A stretch of 64,000 nucleotides of DNA. Origin: Duganella sp. CF402. GTDB lineage: Bacteria; Pseudomonadota; Gammaproteobacteria; Burkholderiales; Burkholderiaceae_D. Positions 16,487 to 24,490 of the stretch are shown in pieces. The stretch spans positions 3,144,262-3,208,261 of the forward strand of contig NZ_FOBG01000001.1 of the NCBI RefSeq assembly GCF_900109645.1, in the 5' to 3' direction. Numbering within the stretch: the first letter of the stretch is position 1; each line of letters starts with the position of its first letter. Both the position numbers and the translations under genes were made by a program. The notes beneath the pieces are model-generated. The model searched no databases. It worked only from the letters and a program-made list of their open reading frames with translations, and had not been told where the DNA came from.

Positions 16487-17491
16487 TCAGGCTTCCTGAT
16501 GGTAGCTGGTTACCACCGCCACTTCATCACGCGAGCCCAGGAATACCGGTACGCGCTGGTGCAGCTTGGTCGGCTGGATGTCCATGATGCGCGTTTTGCC
16601 GTCGGTCGCTGCGCCGCCTGCCTGTTCGACGATGAAGGCCATCGGGTTCGCTTCATACATCAGGCGCAGTTTGCCCGGCATCGACGTGTCGCGGGTATCG
16701 GCCGGGTACATGAAGATGCCACCGCGATTCAGGATGCGGTGCACGTCCGCCACCATCGAGGCGATCCAGCGCATGTTGAAGTTGGTGCCGCGCGGACCGG
16801 TGTCGCCGGCCAGCAGTTCGCTGATGTAGCGCTGCACCGGCGGATGCCAGTGGCGCTGGTTCGACATGTTGATCGCGAATTCCTTGGTCTTGGCCGGGAT
16901 CTGCATGCCGCGCTGGGTCAGCACCCACGAACCCATCTCGCGGTCCAGCGTGAAGCAGTTCACGCCGTTGCCGGTGGTGAGCACCAGCATGGTCTGCGGG
17001 CCGTACACGGCGTAGCCGGCCGCCACTTGCTTCGAGCCTGCCTGCATGAAGTCCGCTTCGGTTGGCTGGGTCATGCCGTCCGGCGCTTTCAGCACCGAGA
17101 AGATGGTGCCGATCGAGACGTTGACGTCGATGTTCGACGAGCCATCCAGTGGATCGAACAACAGCATGTATTCGCCTTTTGGATAGCGGTTCGGAATCGG
17201 GTGGATCGATTCCATTTCTTCCGACGCCATCGCCGCCAGGTGGCCGCCCCATTCGTTCGCTTCCAGCAGGATTTCGTTGGAGATGATGTCCAGCTTTTTC
17301 TGCACTTCGCCCTGCACGTTTTCGGTGTCGGCCGAGCCCAGCACTTCGCCCAGCGCGCCTTTACCTACCGAGTGGCTGATGGTTTTGCACGCGCGCGCGA
17401 CGACTTCGATCAGCAGGCGCAGTTCGGCCGGGATGGTGTTGTGGAGGCGCTGCTCTTCCACCAGGTATTGCGTAAGACTGACTCGTTTCAT
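16487..17491 (-). CDS. fbp: Fructose-1,6-bisphosphatase class I
   Basis: 334 residues. It hydrolyses fructose-1,6-bisphosphate to fructose-6-phosphate, the committed gluconeogenic step, in the cytosol. The metal-binding signature [15 protein letters not shown] is present, and the C-terminal block with [23 protein letters not shown] and ATDG is complete. The start [15 protein letters not shown] (ATG 17491) was chosen over upstream in-frame codons because the family begins there. It lies 22 bases after pepN in the same orientation, so the two probably form an operon. Glucosamine-derived fructose-6-phosphate from the 5-14 kb locus would enter the same pool. Confidence 0.96.
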   Translation of the reverse strand: MKRVSLTQYLVEEQRLHNTIPAELRLLIEVVARACKTISHSVGKGALGEVLGSADTENVQGEVQKKLDIISNEILLEANEWGGHLAAMASEEMESIHPIPNRYPKGEYMLLFDPLDGSSNIDVNVSIGTIFSVLKAPDGMTQPTEADFMQAGSKQVAAGYAVYGPQTMLVLTTGNGVNCFTLDREMGSWVLTQRGMQIPAKTKEFAINMSNQRHWHPPVQRYISELLAGDTGPRGTNFNMRWIASMVADVHRILNRGGIFMYPADTRDTSMPGKLRLMYEANPMAFIVEQAGGAATDGKTRIMDIQPTKLHQRVPVFLGSRDEVAVVTSYHQEA

Positions 17492-17513
17492 TGTGTACCC
17501 TCGTTGATTGTAA

Positions 17514-20156
17514 TTAGTTGGCCAGCGCCTTGGTGATGACCTCGGACACGTCATTCGACAGCTTGCGTTTGGCGACTTTTTCCAGCGCCTGTTTCATCTT
17601 GGCTTGCAGCGCCGGCACGTAACGGCGCCAGCGGTCCATGCCGCGCGCCAGGCGTGCCGCCACTTGCGGGTTGATCGCATCGAGCTTGATCACGTACTCG
17701 GCCCAGAATTCATACGCGCTGCCATCGGCCGCGTGGAATTGCGACGGGTTGCCGCTGATGAAGTTGAAGATCAGCGCACGCGCGCGGTTCGGCGTTTTCA
17801 GCGTGAAGGCCGGATGTTCCATCAGCTTGCGCACCGCGTCCACCTTGGTGGTCGGCGCGGCGGCCTGCATGGCGAACCACTTGTCGATCACCAGCGCTTC
17901 GTTTTCGAAATCGTCGTAGAACGCCTTCAAGTACGGCCCCGCTTCCGCGCCGCTGTGGATCAGGGCCACCAGCGCGGCCGAGCGATCGGTCATGTTGGAG
18001 GCGTTTTCAAACTGCTGCTGCGCGAGCTGGATCTCCGCCTGCTCCGGCGCCACCATCAGGTAGGACAGGCACAGGTTCTTCAACGCGCGCTTGCCGGCCG
18101 ACAGCGCATCCGGGCTGTACTCGCCCGGCGTCTGGTTGGCGTGGTATTGCGCCAGCAGTTCGCTCTTCAGCGCCGCGCCGATGGTGCGGCGCATGAACTG
18201 GCGTGCGGCGTGGATGGCGTGCGGATCCACCACATCCATCTGCTCGGCGATGATGGTTTCCGACGGCAGGATCAGCGCCAGTTCGCGGAATGCCGGGTCC
18301 AGCGTTGCATCGGTCAGCACGGCGCGCATGGCGTTGATGAAGGTGCTGTCCAGTTTCAGGTTGGCGCCGCCGCCGGTGGCCACTTGCTTGGTCAGCTTGA
18401 GCAGGCGTTCCATCGCCAGGCGCTGGCCGGCTTCCCAGCGGTTGACCGGGTCGCTGTCATGGCTGAACAGGTGCAGCAGTTCGTCGTCGGTGTAGTCGTA
18501 TTCGAGGATCACCGGCGCGGAAAAATCGCGCAGGATGGATGGAATCGGACGCTCGTCGACATTGCGGAAGCGGAAGATCTGCTCTTGCTCGGTCAGTTCC
18601 AGCACCACCGTGGTGGCGTTTTTGGCGTGCTTGCCGTTTTCCAGCGTCAGCGGCAGGTCTTTGCCGTTGGCGCCCAGCAGGCCCACCGCCACCGGGATGT
18701 GGAATAGCAGCTGGTCGGCCTGGCCGCGCTGCGACAGGATGATGTCGAAGTTGCGCTTGACCGCGTCGTAGCGGGTGCGCGCGGTGACCACCGGCGTGCC
18801 GGCTTGCGAGTACCAGCGTTCAAACTGGGTCAGGTCGCGGCCGTTGGCGTCGGCCATCGCGGCGCGGAAGTCGTCGCATTCAACGGCCTGGCCGTCGTGG
18901 CGCTTGAAGTACAGGTCCATGCCTTTGCGGAAGCCGTCGCGGCCCAGCAAGGTCTGGTACATGCGCACCACTTCCGCGCCTTTTTCGTACACGGTCACGG
19001 TGTAGAAGTTGTTGATCTCAACGAAGGAGTCCGGACGCACAGGGTGCGACATCGGGCCCGCGTCTTCCGGGAACTGCGCCTGGCGCAGCGTGCGCACCTG
19101 GTCGATGCGGGTGACGGCGCGGCCGCTGTCGGTGCCGATCATGTCGGCGCTGAATTCCTGGTCGCGGAACACGGTCAGGCCTTCCTTCAGCGACAGCTGG
19201 AACCAGTCGCGGCAGGTCACGCGGTTACCGGTCCAGTTGTGGAAGTATTCGTGGCCGACCACGGCTTCGATGCCGGCGTAGTCGACGTCGGTAGCGGTGC
19301 GTGGGTTGGCCAGCACGAACTTGGTGTTGAAGATGTTGAGGCCCTTGTTTTCCATCGCGCCCATGTTGAAGTCGCCCACGGCGACGATCATGAAGCGGTC
19401 CAGGTCCAGCTCCAGGCCGAAGCGCTCTTCGTCCCAGCGGATCGAGTTCTTCAGCGACTGCATGGCGTAGTCGGTCTTGTCGAGGTTGCCCTCTTCCACC
19501 CACACTTGCAGCAGCACGTCGCGGCCGTCGGCCAATTTGAAGGTCTCTTCCTGGCACACCAGCCTGGCGGCAACCAGAGCAAAGAGATACGATGGCTTCT
19601 TGAACGGGTCTTCCCACTTGGCGTAGTGGCGGCCGTCGCCGAGGTCGCCCTCTTCGACTAGATTACCGTTGGACAGCAGCACCGGGTAGGCGGCCTTGTC
19701 GGCGCGCAGCATCACGGTGTACTTGGCCATCACGTCCGGACGGTCCGGGAAGAAGGTGATGCGGCGGAAGCCTTCGGCCTCGCACTGGGTGAAGAAGTTG
19801 CCGTTCGAGACGTACAGGCCGGACAGCGTGGTGTTCTCCACCGGCGCGCAGATGGTTTCGATTTCCAGCACCACCTCGGCCGGAGCGCTGCGGATGGTCA
19901 GCGACGAGGCGGTCAGTTCATAGTCGCCGGCGCTCAGCAGCTTGCCGTTCAGGCGGATTTGCACCAGTTCGATTTCCTCGCCATGCAGCACGATATCGTG
20001 GCTCTTCGACGCCGGGTTCTGGCGCAGGGTGATGCGGTTGGCGACCACGGTGCGGGCCGGGGCCAGGTCGAAACCCAGTTCCACGGTATCAACCAGGTAG
20101 GCGGGCGGGGTGTAGTCTTTGCGGAAAATCGTCGTTGGGCTGCTGTCGTTGCGCAT
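17514..20156 (-). CDS. pepN: Aminopeptidase N (M1 zinc metallopeptidase)
   Basis: 880 residues, close to the 870 of Escherichia coli PepN. It removes N-terminal residues from peptides in the cytoplasm. The exopeptidase motif GAMENKG and the zinc site [13 protein letters not shown] (residues 302-306 for HEYFH, with the distal glutamate in [15 protein letters not shown]) are intact. The N-terminal beta domain ([20 protein letters not shown]) and the C-terminal helical domain (DUF3458 type) are also full length. No signal peptide is visible. It is followed after 22 bases by fbp. The start ATG lies where the E. coli protein begins relative to the first conserved strand. Confidence 0.97.
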   Translation of the reverse strand: MRNDSSPTTIFRKDYTPPAYLVDTVELGFDLAPARTVVANRITLRQNPASKSHDIVLHGEEIELVQIRLNGKLLSAGDYELTASSLTIRSAPAEVVLEIETICAPVENTTLSGLYVSNGNFFTQCEAEGFRRITFFPDRPDVMAKYTVMLRADKAAYPVLLSNGNLVEEGDLGDGRHYAKWEDPFKKPSYLFALVAARLVCQEETFKLADGRDVLLQVWVEEGNLDKTDYAMQSLKNSIRWDEERFGLELDLDRFMIVAVGDFNMGAMENKGLNIFNTKFVLANPRTATDVDYAGIEAVVGHEYFHNWTGNRVTCRDWFQLSLKEGLTVFRDQEFSADMIGTDSGRAVTRIDQVRTLRQAQFPEDAGPMSHPVRPDSFVEINNFYTVTVYEKGAEVVRMYQTLLGRDGFRKGMDLYFKRHDGQAVECDDFRAAMADANGRDLTQFERWYSQAGTPVVTARTRYDAVKRNFDIILSQRGQADQLLFHIPVAVGLLGANGKDLPLTLENGKHAKNATTVVLELTEQEQIFRFRNVDERPIPSILRDFSAPVILEYDYTDDELLHLFSHDSDPVNRWEAGQRLAMERLLKLTKQVATGGGANLKLDSTFINAMRAVLTDATLDPAFRELALILPSETIIAEQMDVVDPHAIHAARQFMRRTIGAALKSELLAQYHANQTPGEYSPDALSAGKRALKNLCLSYLMVAPEQAEIQLAQQQFENASNMTDRSAALVALIHSGAEAGPYLKAFYDDFENEALVIDKWFAMQAAAPTTKVDAVRKLMEHPAFTLKTPNRARALIFNFISGNPSQFHAADGSAYEFWAEYVIKLDAINPQVAARLARGMDRWRRYVPALQAKMKQALEKVAKRKLSNDVSEVITKALAN

Positions 20157-20337
20157 GGGGGCTCTGGGATGGACGGAGGCAAAAGCTTATTTTACCAATA
20201 CCAGTGATTGAAAACTAACCTAACTGTAAGTTGCTGCTTTCCACGGTGGGGTAACATTCTGTAATAATCATGCAAGCTCCAGACCTGCGTCATACACTGA
20301 GTTCTGGGAAATACCGTCTTACTGAGAGGGCACCACC

Positions 20338-21015
20338 ATGAAACATCTCGCCATCCTGGCGACTGCCGCCGTCATGCTGCTCAGCGGCTGCGCCACTACC
20401 ATCAGCAGCAATGTGACCGCTTTCAATGCGTGGCCGGCCGATATCGCCGACAAATCCTATGCCTTCGAGGCGCCGCAGGGTGCGGACGATACGCTGGAAT
20501 ACCGCAACTACCAGGTGCTGGTGGCCAAGGAACTGGGCAAGCTGGGCTTCCAGCAAGTGCAAGACAACCAGCAACCTAAATTGCTCGTCGGCATGAAATT
20601 CTTTACGGTCGACCATCCGGTGCGCGTGCTGCAAACCGAGGATCCGTTCATGGGACCGTACTGGGGTCCGGGCTGGGGCCGCTACCCGTACTGGGGTTAT
20701 TCGCGCTGGGCGTATCGCCCGTTCTTCTACGATCCGTACCGCTTCGGTCCGCCGATGTATGTGGAAGAACGCATCAAGCATCAGTACCAGCGCCAGCTGC
20801 GCGTGACCATCAACAACGTCAACGGCGCCAAGCTGTATGACGTGACGGTGCAGAACACCAGCAGCGTGCAAGCGACGCCGTACGTGATGCCGGCGCTGGT
20901 GCAAAGCGCGTTCACCGGTTTCCCCGGCCAGAACGGCGTGCCGCGCACCATCGACATCACGCTCGAGCCGAAGGCCGAGAAAGCTGAAGTCGTCACCCCG
21001 CCTAAAGCCGGTTAA
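20338..21015 (+). CDS. DUF4136 lipoprotein
   Basis: 225 residues. A lipoprotein signal peptide ends in LLSGCATT, with the lipid-modified cysteine at residue 18. The mature part has the DUF4136 pattern (SYAFEAPQGADDTLEYRNYQVLVAKELGKLGFQQV) and a Trp/Tyr/Gly/Pro-rich insertion around residues 104-140 (GPYWGPGWGRYPYWGYSRWA). Predicted to sit in a membrane leaflet facing the periplasm. Function unknown. It is divergent from pepN and its ATG follows a GAGAGGG sequence. Confidence 0.82.
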   Translation: MKHLAILATAAVMLLSGCATTISSNVTAFNAWPADIADKSYAFEAPQGADDTLEYRNYQVLVAKELGKLGFQQVQDNQQPKLLVGMKFFTVDHPVRVLQTEDPFMGPYWGPGWGRYPYWGYSRWAYRPFFYDPYRFGPPMYVEERIKHQYQRQLRVTINNVNGAKLYDVTVQNTSSVQATPYVMPALVQSAFTGFPGQNGVPRTIDITLEPKAEKAEVVTPPKAG

Positions 21016-21018
21016 GCC

Positions 21019-21471
21019 TCACATCCGGCGCTTGAGCCAGAGTGGCAGCAGCCACCAGGCGCACAGCACCAATACCGCCATCAGGGCTGACACGATCAGC
21101 CCGATGGCGAATCCAAACACTTCCGACATCACCAGATTGGTCCCCAGCACCAGGGCAATCGCCAGCGCAAACGCGCCGGCCACGACCTGGCGCGTCGCCA
21201 CGCGCTTGAAGCCGGCGCGGTCCTTCAAGGGCCGCATCAGGCGGTGCTGGATGGCCGGTGCGCTGAGCAGCACCAGGCTGGCCAGCGAGAACAGGAAGGT
21301 CGCCAGGAACAGCTGCTTCTCCCAATGCACGATCTGCGAGAAGCCGGTGTTGAACGGCAAAATAATCAGGAAGGCCGACAGCATCTGCGCGCCCGGCAAC
21401 AGGATGCGGGTCTCGCTCAGCAAGTCGGTGAAGTCACCATCGTCATCCGGTGCTTCCGGCTGCGCGCTCAT
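21019..21471 (-). CDS. DUF6328-like four-helix membrane protein
   Basis: 150 residues with a charged N-terminus (PEAPDDDGDFTDLLSETRIL) and four hydrophobic helices (about 28-48, 55-75, 95-115 and 120-142). The LLSETRILLPGAQMLSAFLI pattern followed by FNTGF matches my recollection of DUF6328 proteins. It overlaps the start region of the quinone oxidoreductase by 4 bases and is co-transcribed with it. No function is known. Confidence 0.7.
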   Translation of the reverse strand: MSAQPEAPDDDGDFTDLLSETRILLPGAQMLSAFLIILPFNTGFSQIVHWEKQLFLATFLFSLASLVLLSAPAIQHRLMRPLKDRAGFKRVATRQVVAGAFALAIALVLGTNLVMSEVFGFAIGLIVSALMAVLVLCAWWLLPLWLKRRM

Positions 21472-22442
21472 GGCAACAGGATGGAAGAGCCGGTGGTTTT
21501 GCGGGCTTCGAGGTCGATGTGGGCCTGGCGCACGTCGGCCAGGGCGTAGCGCTGGCGGATGTCGATCTTGACTTCGCCGCTGCCGACCACGCCGAACAGC
21601 GACTTGGCCGACGCTTCCAGGTCCTCGCGCTTGGCCATGTAGGCCATCAGCGACGGGCGGGTGATGAACAGCGAGCCACGGCTGGCCAGTTCATTCAGTC
21701 CGAACGGCGGCACCGGCCCGGAGGCGTTGCCGAAGCTGACCATCGTGCCCAGTGGCTGCAGGCAGTCGAGCGAGCCGATGAAGGTGTCTTTGCCGATGGA
21801 GTCATACACCACCGACACGCCCTTGCCGCCGGTGAGCTCCTTCACGCGTTCGGTGAAGTTTTCCTTGTTGTAGTTGATGACGTGGTTGGCGCCGTTCTCG
21901 ATCGCCAGCGCGGCCTTTTCTTCCGAGCCGACGGTGCCGATCAGGTTCACGCCCATCACGCGCGCCCACTGGCAGGCGATCAGGCCGACGCCGCCGGCGG
22001 CGGCATGGAACAGCACCGTATCGCCGGCTTTCAGCGGCACGGTGCGGTGGAACAGGTACTGCACCGTCAGCCCTTGCAGCATCATGGCGGCGGCGGTTTC
22101 AAAGTCGATGTTTTTCGGCAGCACCAGCAGCTGCGAGGCCGGGATGTTGCGCGCTTCCGAGTAGGCGCCGAGCGGGCGGCCGCCGTAGGCTACGCGGTCG
22201 CCGACTTTCAAGTCTTCCACGCCCTCGCCCACTTCTTCCACCACACCGGCGCCTTCCACGCCCAGCGCGCCGGGCAGCGGCTGCGGATACAGGCCGGTGC
22301 GGTGGTAGACGTCGATGTAGTTGAGGCCAATAGCTTCATGGCGCATCCGCACTTCGCCCGGACCGGGCGGCGGCAGGTCCACCTCCACCAGTTCCATCAC
22401 TTCGGGACCGCCCACGCGGTTCATGCGGATCGCCTTGACCAT
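21468..22442 (-). CDS. NADPH:quinone reductase-like zinc-independent MDR oxidoreductase
   Basis: 324 residues. This is a medium-chain dehydrogenase of the Qor type: a GroES-like N-terminal domain (MVKAIRMNRVGGPEVMELVEVDLP, then GLNYIDVYHRTGLYP) and a Rossmann domain with AAAGGVGLIACQWARVMG. The catalytic and structural zinc cysteines of alcohol dehydrogenases are missing, as in Qor. It probably reduces quinones or other enones with NADPH. ATG 22442 was chosen because the conserved fold starts there. It lies between mgsA (11 bases upstream) and the DUF6328 gene in a compact leftward operon. Confidence 0.9.
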   Translation of the reverse strand: MVKAIRMNRVGGPEVMELVEVDLPPPGPGEVRMRHEAIGLNYIDVYHRTGLYPQPLPGALGVEGAGVVEEVGEGVEDLKVGDRVAYGGRPLGAYSEARNIPASQLLVLPKNIDFETAAAMMLQGLTVQYLFHRTVPLKAGDTVLFHAAAGGVGLIACQWARVMGVNLIGTVGSEEKAALAIENGANHVINYNKENFTERVKELTGGKGVSVVYDSIGKDTFIGSLDCLQPLGTMVSFGNASGPVPPFGLNELASRGSLFITRPSLMAYMAKREDLEASAKSLFGVVGSGEVKIDIRQRYALADVRQAHIDLEARKTTGSSILLP

Positions 22443-22453
22443 GATCGTGCTCC

Positions 22454-22837
22454 TTATTTCGCTGCGGATTGCTGAAGTTGCGACAGTACCAGATGTGCCG
22501 ACGCCACGTTGGTCGCGCACGGCGTATTGTGCACGTCGCAGGCGCGCACCAGGGCGTTGATGTCCGGTTCGTGCGGCTGCGGCGTCATTGGATCGCGCAG
22601 GAAGATCACCACGTCGATCATGCCTTCCACCAGCAGGGAGCCGATCTGCAAGTCGCCGCCGAACGGGCCCGAGTGCTTGCGGTCCACCGTCAGGCCGACT
22701 TCATTGGCCAGGCGGCCGCCGGTGGTGCCGGTGGCAACCAGCTGGCAGGTCGAGAGGTAGGCCTTGTATTCGGTGGCCAGGGCGATCATGTCGTCTTTTT
22801 TCTTGTCGTGAGCAATCAGGGCAATGCGGGTCTTCAT
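22454..22837 (-). CDS. mgsA: Methylglyoxal synthase
   Basis: 127 residues. It converts dihydroxyacetone phosphate to methylglyoxal and phosphate, a bypass that relieves phosphate limitation or sugar-phosphate stress. The N-terminus [18 protein letters not shown], the phosphate loop ATGTTGGRL and the catalytic [11 protein letters not shown] (D62) are all present, as is [15 protein letters not shown]. It lies between the DMT exporter and the quinone oxidoreductase, all leftward with short gaps. The Qor-like neighbour could take part in handling reactive carbonyls, but that is inference. Confidence 0.95.
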   Translation of the reverse strand: MKTRIALIAHDKKKDDMIALATEYKAYLSTCQLVATGTTGGRLANEVGLTVDRKHSGPFGGDLQIGSLLVEGMIDVVIFLRDPMTPQPHEPDINALVRACDVHNTPCATNVASAHLVLSQLQQSAAK

Positions 22838-22846
22838 GTCTTGATC

Positions 22847-23752
22847 CTATTTTTTTGACAGCAGATAAATCCCGGACAGCACGAGCGCAGTTCCGCCCAG
22901 TTGCCAGGAGGTGACAGGCTCGCCCAGCAACAGCGCGCCCAGGAACAGCGTTGAAACGGGGCCGATCATACCAGCCTGCGAGGCGGTGCCAGCGCCGATG
23001 CGTTCGACCGCGATCATGGTCATGAACACCGGCGCCACCGTGCACAGCATGCCGTTAATCAGCGACAGGCCGTAGACCGGCAGCGGCTGCAACAGGCCGG
23101 AGGCCGGGCGCAGCAGGAAGAACTGGCCGACGCAGGCGACGGTCGACACGCACATGGCGTAGGACACCAGCCGCAGCGAACCGAGGCGCTTGACCATTTC
23201 GCCGGACAGCAGCAGGTAGGCGGCGTAGGCGGCGGCCGAGCCGGTGACCAGCGCCGCGCCCAGCGCGACATTGCTGCCGCCGCGCAGGTCGTGCAGGAAC
23301 ACCAGCACGATGCCGCAGTAGGAAATCGCCAGCGCCATCCACTGCTTGCGACCGATGTGGTGCTTGAGGATGGTGGAGCTGATCAGCAGGACGAAGGTGG
23401 GTGTCAGGAACAGGATCAGGCGCTCAAGGCCGACCGAGATGTATTGCAGGCCGAGGAAGTCGAGAAAGCTGGACAGGTAATAGCCGACCAGCCCGAGGCC
23501 AACGATGCGCCAGCGGTCGCTGCTGGAGAGCGGCGGCGCGCCGCGCGTCTTCCAGATGGCCACGGCGGCAAACACCGGCAGCGCGAACAGCATGCGGAAG
23601 GCGATGACGGTGACGGCGTCGAGCTGGTAGCGGTACAGCAGCTTGGCGACGATGGCCTTGGTGGAAAACAAAACCGAACCGGCGACGGCAATGCCGAGCC
23701 CGCTGAGAAAGGCGGCGCGCGTCAGCCCGCCGGGTGTGTTGCTTTTATCCAT
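22847..23752 (-). CDS. DMT-superfamily transporter (EamA family)
   Basis: 301 residues with ten hydrophobic helices arranged as two EamA repeats (about residues 15-150 and 160-295). The second repeat ends GPVSTLFLGALLLGEPVTSWQLGGTALVLSGIYLL, the usual EamA close. Probably an exporter of a metabolite or amino acid; substrate cannot be told. MDKSNTPGG (ATG 23752) was chosen because the upstream in-frame extension is not protein-like. It is first in the operon with mgsA (9 bases downstream). Confidence 0.88.
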   Translation of the reverse strand: MDKSNTPGGLTRAAFLSGLGIAVAGSVLFSTKAIVAKLLYRYQLDAVTVIAFRMLFALPVFAAVAIWKTRGAPPLSSSDRWRIVGLGLVGYYLSSFLDFLGLQYISVGLERLILFLTPTFVLLISSTILKHHIGRKQWMALAISYCGIVLVFLHDLRGGSNVALGAALVTGSAAAYAAYLLLSGEMVKRLGSLRLVSYAMCVSTVACVGQFFLLRPASGLLQPLPVYGLSLINGMLCTVAPVFMTMIAVERIGAGTASQAGMIGPVSTLFLGALLLGEPVTSWQLGGTALVLSGIYLLSKK

Positions 23753-23849
23753 GCACAAATTGTAAGGCCTAAAGCCAAACCCCGCTCGCCAGCCCTTCAT
23801 TTTGAGCCACGTCAATCTGATTGGTGATAGGCTGTGTGAGCATCTGTGA

Positions 23850-24197
23850 ATGACCATTACGATAAAAAAGTACGTACGCAAGGATCAATCCACACCATTC
23901 CAGCAGTGGTACTCTCGACTGGACAGGCGTGCAATGGCCAAAGTATCGGCAGCGATATTTCGTCTTCAACAAGGAAATTTTTCGCAAGTTAAATGGTTCT
24001 CGGGCATCGGCGAATATGTCATTGACTGGGGCTCCGGCTACCGTATCTATCTCGCAAAAGACGATGAGGACGTGGTCATATTATTCGACGGTGGGACCAA
24101 GAAGCGCCAACAGATCGATATCACACGTGCCAAAAATTTACACGATGAATTCAAGTTACGGAAAAAGGCGAAAGACGGAGGAACATTATGGAACTAA
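23850..24197 (+). CDS. RelE/HigB-family toxin (addiction-module killer type)
   Basis: 115 residues. The pattern IKKYVRKDQSTPFQQWYSRL, ...KVSAAIFRLQQGNFSQVKWFSGIGEYVIDWGSGYRIYLAKD and VILFDGGTKKRQQIDI is that of the small addiction-module killer proteins of the RelE/HigB superfamily. The C-terminus is lysine-rich. The toxin precedes the antitoxin and overlaps it by 10 bases, showing translational coupling. The GC content is visibly lower than in neighbouring genes, suggesting acquisition. It is divergent from the DMT exporter. Confidence 0.87.
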   Translation: MTITIKKYVRKDQSTPFQQWYSRLDRRAMAKVSAAIFRLQQGNFSQVKWFSGIGEYVIDWGSGYRIYLAKDDEDVVILFDGGTKKRQQIDITRAKNLHDEFKLRKKAKDGGTLWN

Positions 24198-24490
24198 CTG
24201 CCGACTTTGAAACAGGCCTGATTGAACAAGTCCGACAGGATCCGCTTTTTGCCAACGCACTTCTTGATGAGGTCGGTGAATTAATTTTGGCGAAAGAGAA
24301 TTTTCCCGCCCAAGGTATGCTGCGTGTATTGGTCAACGCTACGGTTGGACTTGATACACTCGCCGAAGCGCTATCCATGACGGGCCCATCACTGCGAAAA
24401 TTGCTTTCGCAAGACACGGATATCGATACCGCCAGCTTGCAGGCCATAACACAGGCACTCAAGCTGGCATTGGGGGTAGCTGCTAGCTGA
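24188..24490 (+). CDS. Antitoxin of the second toxin-antitoxin pair
   Basis: 100 residues, acidic N-terminus (ELTADFETGLIEQVRQDP). The C-terminal part looks like a helix-turn-helix (VGLDTLAEALSMTGPSLRKLL, DIDTASLQAITQALKLALG), as in antidotes that pair with the killer-type toxins. The ATG lies inside the toxin's last codons (overlap 10 bases) with GGAGG upstream. Its 3' end overlaps the convergent PhoD gene by 8 bases, so antisense effects on that mRNA end are possible. Confidence 0.83.
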   Translation: MELTADFETGLIEQVRQDPLFANALLDEVGELILAKENFPAQGMLRVLVNATVGLDTLAEALSMTGPSLRKLLSQDTDIDTASLQAITQALKLALGVAAS

